DNA from: Aquitalea magnusonii
Lineage (GTDB): Bacteria > Pseudomonadota > Gammaproteobacteria > Burkholderiales > Chromobacteriaceae
Assembly: GCF_002217795.2 (NCBI RefSeq)
Contig: NZ_AP018823.1
Location: 558,001-622,000 of the forward strand
Reading direction: 5' to 3'
Length of the DNA stretch: 64,000 nucleotides
Shown here in pieces: positions 7,685-16,303 of this stretch. The number at the start of each line of letters is the position of its first letter. Positions within the stretch are counted from its first letter, which is position 1. The notes below the pieces were generated by a model, which was not told where the DNA came from, did not search any database, and saw nothing but the letters and a program-made list of their open reading frames with translations. Made by a program: the position numbers and the translations under genes.

Positions 7685-8623
7685 ATGAAACGCATCACCA
7701 AGCTTGCTGGTTCCGCAGTGTTCTTTTCCCTCACCATGCTGGCCATGCCGGCATCCGCCGCCAAACTGGGCGTGACCATGTCCGCCTTTGACGACAACTT
7801 CCTCACCGTGCTGCGCAATAACATGAAAACCTATGCCGGCAGCCAGAAGGGTGTGGACATCCAGTTTGAAGATGCGCAGAACGATGTTGGCCGCCAGCTC
7901 AGCCAGGTACAAAACTTCATTGCCCAGAAAGTGGATGCCATCATTGTCAACGTGGTGGATACCGATGCCACCCCGAAAATCACCAAGCTGGCGCAAAGCG
8001 CCGGCATTCCGCTGGTGTACGTAAACCGCATGCCGGCTGACAAGACCTTGCCTGCCAAGGTGGCCTTTGTCGGCTCCAACGAGGCCGAATCCGGCACCGT
8101 GCAGATGAAAGAGGTGTGCCGCCTGATGAAGGGCAAGGGCAATATCGTGGTGATGATGGGCGACCTGGCCAACCAGGCTGCGCGCCAGCGTACCAAGGAT
8201 GTGGAAGAAGTCATCGCCAAGGCCCCGTGTAACGGCATCAGGGTTGTAGAAAAACAGACCGCCAAATGGTCGCGCACCGATGGCCGCGACCTGATGATGA
8301 ACTGGCTGAGTGCCGGCCTGCAGTTTGACGCTGTGGTGTCGAATAACGACGAAATGGCATTAGGTGCCATCCAGGCGCTCAAGTCCGCCAAGCGTCTGGA
8401 CAAAACCATCGTGGCTGGCGTGGATGCCACCCAGGATGCCCTCACCGCGATGAAAAACGGCGAGCTGAAAGTGACGGTGTTCCAGAATGCCGCCGGTCAG
8501 GGCAAGGGGGCGGTGGACACCGCTCTCAAGCTGTCGCGTGGCGAAAAGCTGCCGTCGATGATCTGGGTGCCGTTCGAGCTGGTTACTCCGGCCAACCTGA
8601 AGAACTACCAGTCGCGCAACTAA
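7685..8623 (+). CDS. ibpA: Inositol ABC transporter, periplasmic substrate-binding protein
   Basis: Periplasmic type-I sugar-binding protein of 312 residues that captures the substrate and delivers it to the permease. A signal peptide with a SAA cleavage region precedes [14 protein letters not shown], and [17 protein letters not shown] and [15 protein letters not shown] are typical of the ribose/inositol binding cluster. The ATG at 7685 is preceded by an AGGAGACG ribosome-binding site. It heads an operon with the ATPase (58 bp downstream) and the permease inside the iol island. Inositol specificity is inferred from this context. Confidence 0.88.
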   Translation: MKRITKLAGSAVFFSLTMLAMPASAAKLGVTMSAFDDNFLTVLRNNMKTYAGSQKGVDIQFEDAQNDVGRQLSQVQNFIAQKVDAIIVNVVDTDATPKITKLAQSAGIPLVYVNRMPADKTLPAKVAFVGSNEAESGTVQMKEVCRLMKGKGNIVVMMGDLANQAARQRTKDVEEVIAKAPCNGIRVVEKQTAKWSRTDGRDLMMNWLSAGLQFDAVVSNNDEMALGAIQALKSAKRLDKTIVAGVDATQDALTAMKNGELKVTVFQNAAGQGKGAVDTALKLSRGEKLPSMIWVPFELVTPANLKNYQSRN

Positions 8624-8681
8624 TGCTGAAGCGGGCGGTAGCAAGAGACTGCCGCCCGGTACTCAAGGAGGAGAGCAAGCC

Positions 8682-10229
8682 ATGTTGAGTCTGGCCCCGG
8701 AAAAACCGAAGGCAGCCGCCCCGTCCCACCCGCCGGTGAACAGCGAAACGCTGCTGATTGAAGTGGAAGGTGTACGCAAGGCTTTTCCCGGTGTGGTGGC
8801 GCTGGATGATGTGTCCTTCCGCCTGCGTGCCGGTACCGTGCATGCGCTGATGGGCGAAAACGGCGCCGGCAAGTCCACGCTGATGAAAATCCTGGCCGGG
8901 GTGTATATCCCGGACCAGGGCGTCTATCGCCTGCACGGTCGCGACATCGCGCTGACTTCGCCGCTGGATGCCCTGGAAAACGGCATCGCCATGATTCATC
9001 AGGAACTCAACCTGATGCCCTTCATGAGCATTGCCGAAAACATCTGGATCCGCCGCGAGCCGCTGAACCGCTTCGGCCTGATCGACCACGCCAGAATGTA
9101 CCAGATGACCCGTGAGCTGTTTGCCCAACTGGCCATCGATCTGGACCCCGAGGCCAAGGTGGCCAGCCTGAGCATTTCCAGCCGCCAGATGGTGGAGATT
9201 GCCCGTGCGGTGTCGTACAACTCCGACGTGCTGATCATGGACGAACCTACGTCAGCACTGACCGAGCACGAAGTCGCCCACCTGTTCCGCATCGTGCGCA
9301 TGCTGCGCGAGCAGGGCAAGGGCATCATCTACATCACCCACAAGATGAATGAGCTGTTCGAGATTGCCGACGAGGTGTCGGTATTCCGCGATGGCCATTT
9401 CATCGGCTGCAAGCGGGTGGAACAGCTCAGCCACGATGAAGTGATCCGCATGATGGTGGGGCGTGAAATCACCGAGATGTTCCCCAAGACCATCGTGCCG
9501 ATTGGCGAGGTGGCACTGGAAGTGGAACAGCTCACCCTCGATGGTGTATTCCACGATGTGTCCTTTTCCGTGCGCCAGGGGGAAATCCTCGGTGTGGCGG
9601 GGCTGATCGGCTCCGGCCGCAGCAATGTGGCGGAAACCCTGTTTGGCGTCAGCCCGGCCAGCAGCGGCCAGATCCGCATCAATGGCCAGGCGGTGACGGT
9701 GGATTCGCCGCGCACTGCCATGCAGCACGGCATGGCCTTTCTCACCGAAGACCGCAAGGACACCGGCTGTTTTCTCAACCTGAGCATTCAGGAAAACATG
9801 CAGATTTCAGTGCTGGGCGGAGACAATCTCAAGGCCGGTTTCGTGCGGCAACAGGCGCTGGATGAAATGTGCGCGGCCATGTCCGGCACGCTGCGGGTGA
9901 AAACGCCGAATCTGGAAGAACGCATCGAGAACCTGTCCGGTGGCAACCAGCAGAAGGTATTGATAGGCCGCTGGCTGCTGACCAACCCGAAAATACTGAT
10001 TCTGGATGAACCCACCCGCGGTATCGATGTGGGCGCCAAGGCCGAAATCCACAAACTGATCTGCAAGCTGGCCGGGCAGGGCGTGGCCGTCATCATGATT
10101 TCGTCGGAGCTGCCCGAGGTGCTGGGCATGAGTGACCGCATCATGGTGATGCATGAGGGCCGGGTGACCGGCATTGTCGACCGTGCCGACGCCACCCAGG
10201 TCAGCATCATGACGCTGGCTGCCGGTTGA
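8682..10229 (+). CDS. iatA: Inositol/sugar ABC transporter ATP-binding protein (two ABC domains)
   Basis: Cytoplasmic ATPase driving uptake by the IbpA-type system. The 515-residue protein has two fused nucleotide-binding domains, as in RbsA/MglA. The first has Walker A GENGAGKS at residues 58-65 and Walker [11 protein letters not shown]. The second has the degenerate Walker A GLIGSGRS, signature LSGGNQQK and Walker [11 protein letters not shown] strong AAGGAGG site precedes the ATG at 8682. The degenerate second Walker A is normal in this subfamily. The name follows the Caulobacter inositol transporter by context. Confidence 0.88.
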   Translation: MLSLAPEKPKAAAPSHPPVNSETLLIEVEGVRKAFPGVVALDDVSFRLRAGTVHALMGENGAGKSTLMKILAGVYIPDQGVYRLHGRDIALTSPLDALENGIAMIHQELNLMPFMSIAENIWIRREPLNRFGLIDHARMYQMTRELFAQLAIDLDPEAKVASLSISSRQMVEIARAVSYNSDVLIMDEPTSALTEHEVAHLFRIVRMLREQGKGIIYITHKMNELFEIADEVSVFRDGHFIGCKRVEQLSHDEVIRMMVGREITEMFPKTIVPIGEVALEVEQLTLDGVFHDVSFSVRQGEILGVAGLIGSGRSNVAETLFGVSPASSGQIRINGQAVTVDSPRTAMQHGMAFLTEDRKDTGCFLNLSIQENMQISVLGGDNLKAGFVRQQALDEMCAAMSGTLRVKTPNLEERIENLSGGNQQKVLIGRWLLTNPKILILDEPTRGIDVGAKAEIHKLICKLAGQGVAVIMISSELPEVLGMSDRIMVMHEGRVTGIVDRADATQVSIMTLAAG

Positions 10230-10278
10230 GCGTCAGACGCTTGAGCAGCCAAGCACAATAACAGCAGGAGAAGACAAA

Positions 10279-11304
10279 ATGGCAATCAGCAATACGCAAG
10301 CACTGGGCAAATCCCCCAAGTCCGGCGCGTTCAGGTTCAAGCTTCCCGCCGAAGCGCGCATCTTCATGGTGCTGCTGGGCGTGGCCCTGGTATTTGAATT
10401 ATTGGGCTGGCTGTTTGTTGGCCAAAGCTTCATCGCCAACAAGGAAAGACTGATCGTGATGGTGCTGCAGGTGTCGGTCATCGGCATCATCGCGGTGGGC
10501 GTCACCCAGATCATCATCATGGGCGGCATCGACCTCTCATCCGGCTCGGTGGTGGCACTTACCGCCATGGTGTCGGCCAGTCTGGCGCAAACTTCGGACT
10601 TTGCCCGCGCGGTATTCCCATCACTGACCGACCTGCCGGTAATCGCACCGCTGGCCGCCGGCTTGCTGGTGGGGCTGGTGTGCGGACTGATCAACGGCGC
10701 GGTGATTGCCAAAACGGCGATCCCGCCCTTCATCGCCACACTGGGCATGATGGTGACCGCCCGTGGTTTGGCCAAGTGGTACACCCAGGGTGAACCCATC
10801 AGCATGTTGTCGGACCACTATGCCGCCATCGGTGCCGGCATCAATCCCATCATCATCTTCCTGCTGACGGCGCTGGCCTTCCACATCATCCTCAGCTACA
10901 CCCGCTACGGCAAATATACCTACGCCATCGGTGCCAACCGCGCCGCCGCGCGGGTGGCCGGCATCAATGTCAACCGTCACCTGATTTTGGTGTACACCGT
11001 GGCCGGCCTGCTGTCCGGGCTGGCCGGGGTGGTAACGTCGGCGCGGGCGGTGTCCGGTCAGGCCGGCATGGGCATGATGTATGAGCTGGATGCCATTGCC
11101 GCCGCGGTGATTGGTGGCACCTCGCTCAATGGCGGCCTGGGCAAGATTACCGGCACGGTGATTGGCGCGCTGATTCTGGGCACCATGACGTCCGGCTTCA
11201 CCTTCCTGCGTATCGACGCCTATTACCAGGAAATCGTCAAAGGCATCATCATCGTGGTGGCCGTGGTGGCGGACCAGTACCGCCAGCGTAATCGCCGCAG
11301 CTGA
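10279..11304 (+). CDS. iatP: Inositol/sugar ABC transporter permease
   Basis: Integral membrane permease of the RbsC/branched-chain-type family, 341 residues with about eight to ten hydrophobic segments. The motifs GGIDLSSGSVVAL, IPPFIATLGMM, AIGANRAAARVAGI and ISGTSLNGG-like AVIGGTSLNGG are family hallmarks. An AGGAGAA site precedes the ATG at 10279. It is the last gene of the transporter operon, followed by a terminator at 11419-11442. Specificity is inferred from position between inositol genes. Confidence 0.88.
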   Translation: MAISNTQALGKSPKSGAFRFKLPAEARIFMVLLGVALVFELLGWLFVGQSFIANKERLIVMVLQVSVIGIIAVGVTQIIIMGGIDLSSGSVVALTAMVSASLAQTSDFARAVFPSLTDLPVIAPLAAGLLVGLVCGLINGAVIAKTAIPPFIATLGMMVTARGLAKWYTQGEPISMLSDHYAAIGAGINPIIIFLLTALAFHIILSYTRYGKYTYAIGANRAAARVAGINVNRHLILVYTVAGLLSGLAGVVTSARAVSGQAGMGMMYELDAIAAAVIGGTSLNGGLGKITGTVIGALILGTMTSGFTFLRIDAYYQEIVKGIIIVVAVVADQYRQRNRRS

Positions 11305-11418
11305 TAGACCGCTATCACACAGCGGGTGTGGCAGCAGTTAAACTGTGGCCGGAGTCACACCCGGCTGTCTTGATGCGGCATGGCAATGCGGCAGGAATCT
11401 CTCAGCAGGGTGTTGATC

Positions 11419-11442
11419 GGGAAGGTGCGCCTTCCCGTTTTT
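11419..11442 (+). terminator. Rho-independent terminator after the transporter operon
   Basis: GGGAAGG / CCTTCCC stem with a four-base loop followed by G and six T. It lies inside the upstream extension of the EamA reading frame, which argues that the EamA protein starts downstream of it. Confidence 0.85.
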
Positions 11443-11487
11443 TCATTGTTGCGGAAACCTGTTGTGCGCCCGAATCCTGTTGTGAGA

Positions 11488-12399
11488 GTGAATCAAGCTG
11501 TGCGTCCCGGTCTGGCAGAAGCCACGCTGGTGCTGGTTACCCTGATTGCCGGTTTTGGCTGGCTGTGTTCCAAGGAGGTGCTGCGCGGCATGCCGCCCTT
11601 GCTGTTTCTGGGCGTGCGCTTTGGCAGCGCCGGTGTGGTGCTGGCCTTGCTGGCGCGCTGGCGCGGCCAGCCGCTGCCATGGCGTTTGCCGGCCAGCAGT
11701 TGGTGGAGTGCGGCCTTGCTGGCGCTGGCCATGGCCCTGTGGATGTTGGCGCTGCAACTGAGCAATAACCTGGGGGTGGGGGCGTTTATTGGCAGCCTGG
11801 GGGTGGTGCTGGCCCCGGTGCTGGCGCGGCTGATGTTTGGCACCGTGCTGCTGGTGCAAACCTTGTGGGCCATGCCGCTGGCGGCGCTGGGGGTGGCGGC
11901 CATGGCCTTGCATGGTGGCGGGCAACTGGCGGCGGCGGACGCGCTGTTCCTGGCCTCGGCGCTGGCGATGTCGGTATTTCTCAATCTGAACGGCAGGGCC
12001 GGGAGCCAGGCTCCGGCATTGTCATTGTCTGCCTTGCAACTGCTGTTGGCTGGCTGCGCCGGCTTTGTCGGCAGTGCTTATGCGGAACACTGGCCAGTTG
12101 CGCTCAGTCCCGCTGTCTGGAGCTGGCTGCTGGTGAGCATCCTGCTGGCCACCTGCGGGCGCTTCTTCCTGCAAGGCTGGGCGCAGGCGCGGGTGCCAAT
12201 GCAGCGTTCGGCCTTCATCCTGCTGCTGGAGCCGGTATGGACCGCCATCCTGGCCTGGTTGTGGTTTGGCAGCGGCATGAGCGCCAGTCAGCTGACCGGC
12301 GCGGGCCTTATCATGTCGTCCTTGCTGATCAGTCGTCGTAAGCCCCGGCGTCGCGGGTCTCTTCAATCACCAGTTCCAGCCGGTAAGACAGGGCAATGA
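11488..12399 (+). CDS. EamA/DMT-family transporter
   Basis: Inner-membrane metabolite exporter of the drug/metabolite transporter superfamily with about ten hydrophobic segments in two EamA repeats (residues roughly 10-130 and 145-285), e.g. FGWLCSKEVLRGMPP and LLLEPVWTAILAWLWFG. The frame is open from 11380, but a terminator at 11419-11442 sits in that extension, so I prefer a downstream GTG (11488; 11464 and 11500 are alternatives). No strong ribosome-binding site decides between them. The basic tail (RRKPRRRG) overlaps the 3' end of iolR by 71 bp in the antisense orientation. Substrate unknown; a role in exporting a pathway intermediate is only a guess. Confidence 0.75.
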   Translation: MNQAVRPGLAEATLVLVTLIAGFGWLCSKEVLRGMPPLLFLGVRFGSAGVVLALLARWRGQPLPWRLPASSWWSAALLALAMALWMLALQLSNNLGVGAFIGSLGVVLAPVLARLMFGTVLLVQTLWAMPLAALGVAAMALHGGGQLAAADALFLASALAMSVFLNLNGRAGSQAPALSLSALQLLLAGCAGFVGSAYAEHWPVALSPAVWSWLLVSILLATCGRFFLQGWAQARVPMQRSAFILLLEPVWTAILAWLWFGSGMSASQLTGAGLIMSSLLISRRKPRRRGSLQSPVPAGKTGQ

Positions 12400-13228
12400 A
12401 CAAGGCCTGACACAGGCTGATGGTGCTGGTGAGCGAACGGAAGGAAAACGCCGTGCCCTCTTTTACCGTCAGTACCGCGTCGGCATTGCGTGCCAGCGGG
12501 CTTAACTGGCTGTCGGTAATCACCAGTTGTCTGGCCTTGTTCTGCGCGGCCACGCGCGCGCAGTAACGGGTTTCCTTGCCATAGGGCTGGAAGCTGATGG
12601 CAATCAGCAGGTCGTTTTCGCGGATGCTGCGGATCTGGTCGTGGTACATGCCGCCCAGGCCGGAAACCAGATGCACCCGCTTGGCAGTGTGTTGCAAGGC
12701 ATAGCTGATATAGCTGGCAATCGGAAACATGCGCCGTACCGCCACCACATAGATATTCTCCGCCTTCACCAGCAGTTCCACCGCCTTGTCGATGGCCGCC
12801 GGGTCCAGCGCTTGCGACAACTCGTCCAGCCCTTGCTGGCAGGCCGTGATGAAGTTCTGCGTCACCTGGGTATTGCTCAGCGGCGTGTCCTGGGTGGCAA
12901 TCACGCTGCGGATGCGCTTCTGGTAATTGTTGACATTGCCACCGGCCGGGGCAAAGGCATCGCGGAACACCGTCTGCATATCGGAAAAGCCGCTGAAACC
13001 AAAGCGCTGGGCAAAACGCACGATGGCGGAAGGTTGCACCTCGCAGGCCTGGGCAATGTCGGTAATGCGTTCCAGCACCAGGGTCTGGCGGTGTTCTTCT
13101 ACATATTTGGCAATGACTTTCAGCTGCTTGCTCAGGTCTTCGTATTCCTCGGCGATGCGTTGCATCAGCTGATCGGCGCTTATTTCCTTGGTCATGGCAG
13201 GAATGTTCGGCAATGTGGATGGCGTCAT
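12329..13228 (-). CDS. iolR: RpiR-family transcriptional repressor, probable IolR
   Basis: Regulator with an N-terminal helix-turn-helix (residues about 15-80, including ITDIAQACEVQPSAIVRFAQRFGF) and a C-terminal SIS phosphosugar-binding domain (about 125-260, LLVKAENIYVVAVRRM, LVSGLGGMYHD, DLLIAISF). RpiR-type IolR proteins repress inositol genes and are relieved by a pathway intermediate. It is divergent from iolC, the usual position for the pathway regulator. Starts at 13249 (GTG), 13228 or 13195 are possible; none has a good ribosome-binding site. Its last 71 bases overlap the convergent EamA gene. The identity as IolR is by family plus context. Confidence 0.82.
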   Translation of the reverse strand: MTPSTLPNIPAMTKEISADQLMQRIAEEYEDLSKQLKVIAKYVEEHRQTLVLERITDIAQACEVQPSAIVRFAQRFGFSGFSDMQTVFRDAFAPAGGNVNNYQKRIRSVIATQDTPLSNTQVTQNFITACQQGLDELSQALDPAAIDKAVELLVKAENIYVVAVRRMFPIASYISYALQHTAKRVHLVSGLGGMYHDQIRSIRENDLLIAISFQPYGKETRYCARVAAQNKARQLVITDSQLSPLARNADAVLTVKEGTAFSFRSLTSTISLCQALFIALSYRLELVIEETRDAGAYDD

Positions 13229-13265
13229 TTTAGAGTGAAACCGGCGCACTACAAAAACATTTTTC

Positions 13266-13290
13266 GGAAAATAATTTCTATTAGAAAATA
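13266..13290. promoter_or_regulatory. Candidate IolR operator in the iolR/iolC intergenic region
   Basis: GGAAAATAATTTC (13266-13278) is followed by TTAGAAAATAA (13281-13291) in a conspicuously AT-rich stretch between the divergent iolR and iolC. It matches the motif at iolG (GAAAATAATTTT) and iolD (GAAAAATAATTT). Autoregulation plus iolC control is the simple reading. Confidence 0.45.
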
Positions 13291-13305
13291 AATACGAAAA
13301 AAAAG

Positions 13306-13334
13306 TTGCATTCGTCAGGCCGCCGATTTATGCT
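13306..13334 (+). promoter_or_regulatory. Candidate sigma-70 promoter of the iolC operon
   Basis: TTGCAT (13306-13311) and TATGCT (13329-13334) with a 17-base spacer, about 28 bases downstream of the GGAAAATAATTTC motif and roughly 80 bases upstream of the iolC start. Confidence 0.45.
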
Positions 13335-13421
13335 GGACTTCACCGATAAGGCTGACGGCGCACTTCCCCGGGCGGGTGGAAGCGGGCCGCAGCGGCGGAC
13401 AGTCACTCAACGAGACAAAGA

Positions 13422-15368
13422 ATGTACATCATGCAAAACACCACCCATTTTGCTGCCGACCGACCGCTGGACCTGATCTGCCTGGGCAGACTGGCCATCG
13501 ACTTGTATGCCCGCCAACTGGGAGCCCGGCTGGAAGACGCCAGCAGCTTTGCCCGCTATCTGGGCGGCTCCTCCGCCAACATCGCTTTCGGTACTGCCCG
13601 CCTCGGCCTGAAGTCGGCCATGCTGTCCCGCGTGGGCGACGAACACATGGGCCGCTACCTGCTGGACACCCTGTCTGCCGAAGGCTGTGATGTCAGCCAG
13701 GTGAAGGTAGACCCGGAGCGGCTTACCGCGCTGGTGCTGTTGGGCATCAAGGACCGCGATACCTTCCCCCTGCTGTTCTACCGTGAAAACTGTGCCGATA
13801 TGGCGCTGGAAGAAGCGGATATCAATGAAGACTTCATTGCCTCCAGCAAGGCGCTGCTGATTACCGGCACCCACTTTTCCACTGCCAAGGTGAATGCCGC
13901 CAGCCGCAAGGCGCTGGCGCTGGCACGAAAGCACGATGTGCGCACCGTGCTGGATATCGACTATCGCCCGGTGCTGTGGGGCATTACCGGCCGTGGCAAT
14001 GGCGAGGAGCGCTATATCGCCAGCGACGGGGTGACTGCCCATTTGCAATCGGTGCTGCCGCTGTTCGACCTGATTGTCGGCACCGAAGAAGAAATCAATA
14101 TCGCCGGGGGCTCGGACGATTTGCTCACCAGCCTGGCCACCGTGCGCCAGCTGGCTCCGCAGGCCACGCTGGTGGTGAAGCGTGGCCCGCTGGGCTGCGC
14201 GGTGATTCCTGGTGCCATCCCGGCGCGTATCGAGGATGCGTTCTCGGTCAAGGGCGCGCAGGTGGAAGTGATGAATGTGCTGGGCGCGGGCGATGCCTTT
14301 CTGTCCGGCTTCTTGTCCGGCTGGCTGCATGGCCGCGACTATGGCTGGTGCTGCACCCGCGCCAATGCCTGCGGCGCGCTGGTGGTGTCGCGCCATGGCT
14401 GCTCGCCAGCCATGCCCACTCCGGCCGAACTGGATTATTTCCTCGGTCTGGAACAGACACCGCTGCGACCGGGTGACGATGCCACGCTCAGCCGCCTGCA
14501 CCGGGTCAGCATCAAGCGCAAGCAATGGGATGACCTGTGCGTGTTTGCCTTCGACCACCGCAACCAGTTTTTCGAGCTGGCGCGGCAAAGCGGGGCGGAC
14601 GAGGCGCGCATTTCCGTGCTCAAGCGCCTGCTGGTGGAGGCGGTGGCGCAAACCGAAAGCGCACTGCAATTGCAAGGCCATATCGGCATTCTGGTGGATG
14701 ACCGCTACGGCGAGGACGCCATGTATGCCGCCACCGGTCGCGGCTGGTGGATAGGCCGTCCGGTGGAACTGCCCGGTTCCAACCCGCTGGAATTCGACCG
14801 TGGCCGCACCGCCACCGCCCGGCTGGAAAGCTGGCCGCAGGAACACATCATCAAATGTCTGGTGCAGTACCACCCGGACGACACACTGGAAAACCGGCTG
14901 GAGCAGGAAGCCCAGGTGCGCGCCATTTACGAAGCCGCTCAACTGAGCGGACATGAGCTGCTGCTGGAAGTGATTCCGTCGAAAAAGCTGCCGCAACAGT
15001 CGGACACCGTGCTGCGCGCACTCAAGCGTTTTTACAATCTGGGCATCTATCCGGAGTGGTGGAAGCTGGAATCCATGTCGGCCGCGCAATGGCAGGCGGT
15101 GGACGCGCTGCTGGCCGAGCGTGACCCCTATTGCCGTGGCGTGGTGCTGCTGGGCCTGCATGCTTCGCTGGATGTGCTGCGTCAGGGTTTTGCCGATGCG
15201 GCCGCCAGCCGCAGCTGCCGTGGTTTCATGGTGGGACGCACGCTGTTCCACGAACCGTCACAACGCTGGCTGGCCGGCGAACTGGACGATGCCGGGCTGA
15301 TTGCAGCCGCCCGTGGCAATTTTGAAACCCTGATCGACATCTGGCGCAGCCGTCGCCAGCCGCGCTAA
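13422..15368 (+). CDS. iolC: 5-dehydro-2-deoxygluconokinase fused to DUF2090 (probable DKGP aldolase domain)
   Basis: Phosphorylates 2-deoxy-5-keto-gluconate (DKG). Residues about 10-330 are a PfkB-type ribokinase with FARYLGGSSANIAFGTARLG and the catalytic GAGDAF near residue 288. Residues about 350-645 are a DUF2090 domain, a TIM-barrel aldolase-like unit (VFAFDHRNQFFEL, GILVDDRYGEDA, MVGRTLFHEPS). At 648 residues it is about twice the size of stand-alone IolC. Because no separate iolJ occurs in the window, the C-terminal domain probably cleaves DKG-6-phosphate to DHAP and malonate semialdehyde, as annotated for similar bifunctional proteins. The ATG at 13431 is an alternative start. Confidence 0.9.
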   Translation: MYIMQNTTHFAADRPLDLICLGRLAIDLYARQLGARLEDASSFARYLGGSSANIAFGTARLGLKSAMLSRVGDEHMGRYLLDTLSAEGCDVSQVKVDPERLTALVLLGIKDRDTFPLLFYRENCADMALEEADINEDFIASSKALLITGTHFSTAKVNAASRKALALARKHDVRTVLDIDYRPVLWGITGRGNGEERYIASDGVTAHLQSVLPLFDLIVGTEEEINIAGGSDDLLTSLATVRQLAPQATLVVKRGPLGCAVIPGAIPARIEDAFSVKGAQVEVMNVLGAGDAFLSGFLSGWLHGRDYGWCCTRANACGALVVSRHGCSPAMPTPAELDYFLGLEQTPLRPGDDATLSRLHRVSIKRKQWDDLCVFAFDHRNQFFELARQSGADEARISVLKRLLVEAVAQTESALQLQGHIGILVDDRYGEDAMYAATGRGWWIGRPVELPGSNPLEFDRGRTATARLESWPQEHIIKCLVQYHPDDTLENRLEQEAQVRAIYEAAQLSGHELLLEVIPSKKLPQQSDTVLRALKRFYNLGIYPEWWKLESMSAAQWQAVDALLAERDPYCRGVVLLGLHASLDVLRQGFADAAASRSCRGFMVGRTLFHEPSQRWLAGELDDAGLIAAARGNFETLIDIWRSRRQPR

Positions 15369-15385
15369 GCCACCGGGAGACCATC

Positions 15386-16303
15386 ATGAACAAGCCATTT
15401 CAGGTAAAAATCGGCATCAACCCCATTTCCTGGTGCAATGACGACCTGCCCTCGCTGGGCGGGGAGGTCACACTGGACACCATTTTGCGCGAAGGTGCGC
15501 GCATCGGTTATCAGGGCTTCGAGCTGGGCAACAAGTTTCCGCGCGACCCGCAAACGCTGGCTGCCGTATTACAGCCTTATGGCGTGGAGTGCGTTTCCGG
15601 CTGGCATTCCGGATATCTGGCGGAAAGCAGCGTGGAAGAGGAAATCCGCCGCGTGGAGCCGCATCTGCAATTGCTGGTGCAAAACGGCTGCAAGGTGATG
15701 GTGTATGGCGAGGTGGCCAGTGCCATTCAGGGCCAGCCCCAGCCCTTGTACAAGCGCCCGCGTTTCACCAGTCAACAGCAATGGCTGGCCTATGGCGCGC
15801 GGCTGAACGAATTTGCCCGCCATCTGCAATCACGCGGCATCACCCTGGCTTATCACCACCATATGGGGGCCTATGTCGAAACCGCGCAGGACATCGACCA
15901 GTTGATGGCGGTGACCGGCCCGGAAGTCGGCCTGCTGTTTGATACCGGCCACATCACTTTTGCCGGTGGCGATGCGCTGGCCGTACTGAACAAACATATT
16001 GCCCGCGTGGTGCATGTGCATTGCAAGGATGTGCGCCCGCAAGTGGTGAAACAGGCCTGGAACGGCAACTGGAGCTTTTTGCAGGCGGTGATCAATGGCG
16101 CGTTTACCGTGCCGGGTGATGGCTGCATCGACTTTGCCGCCATCCTGCACACACTGGCGCAGCATGATTATCAGGGCTGGCTGGTGGTGGAGGCCGAGCA
16201 GGACCCGGTCGTCGCCCCCAGCTATGAATACGCCGACAAGGGCTATCGCACCTTGTCCGCACTGGTGGCGGCCATCAATCAGCAGGAAAGGAATGTGGCA
16301 TGA
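15386..16303 (+). CDS. iolE: Myo-inosose-2 dehydratase (copy 2)
   Basis: Second IolE of the island, 305 residues, starting MNKPFQVKIGINPISW after a GGGAG ribosome-binding site and 17 bp downstream of iolC. All metal-site segments seen in copy 1 are kept (FELGNKFP, AYHHHMGAY, FDTGHITFAGGD, HVHCKDV, VVEAEQDP). It overlaps iolB by the ATGA stop/start, so translation is coupled. Keeping two copies in separately promoted operons suggests a split by substrate (for example products of IolI or of the second dehydrogenase) or a dosage effect. Confidence 0.92.
   Translation: MNKPFQVKIGINPISWCNDDLPSLGGEVTLDTILREGARIGYQGFELGNKFPRDPQTLAAVLQPYGVECVSGWHSGYLAESSVEEEIRRVEPHLQLLVQNGCKVMVYGEVASAIQGQPQPLYKRPRFTSQQQWLAYGARLNEFARHLQSRGITLAYHHHMGAYVETAQDIDQLMAVTGPEVGLLFDTGHITFAGGDALAVLNKHIARVVHVHCKDVRPQVVKQAWNGNWSFLQAVINGAFTVPGDGCIDFAAILHTLAQHDYQGWLVVEAEQDPVVAPSYEYADKGYRTLSALVAAINQQERNVA

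Noticed and set aside
11380-11487. ATG at 11380 as start of the EamA transporter
   Set aside because: A strong Rho-independent terminator (11419-11442) lies inside this extension, and it encodes no membrane segment.
13407-15251. 614-codon ORF antisense to iolC, and other long antisense ORFs (e.g. over ispG, der, putA)
   Set aside because: These are mirror frames of GC-rich coding regions; the sense strand has clear family motifs and the antisense translations do not.
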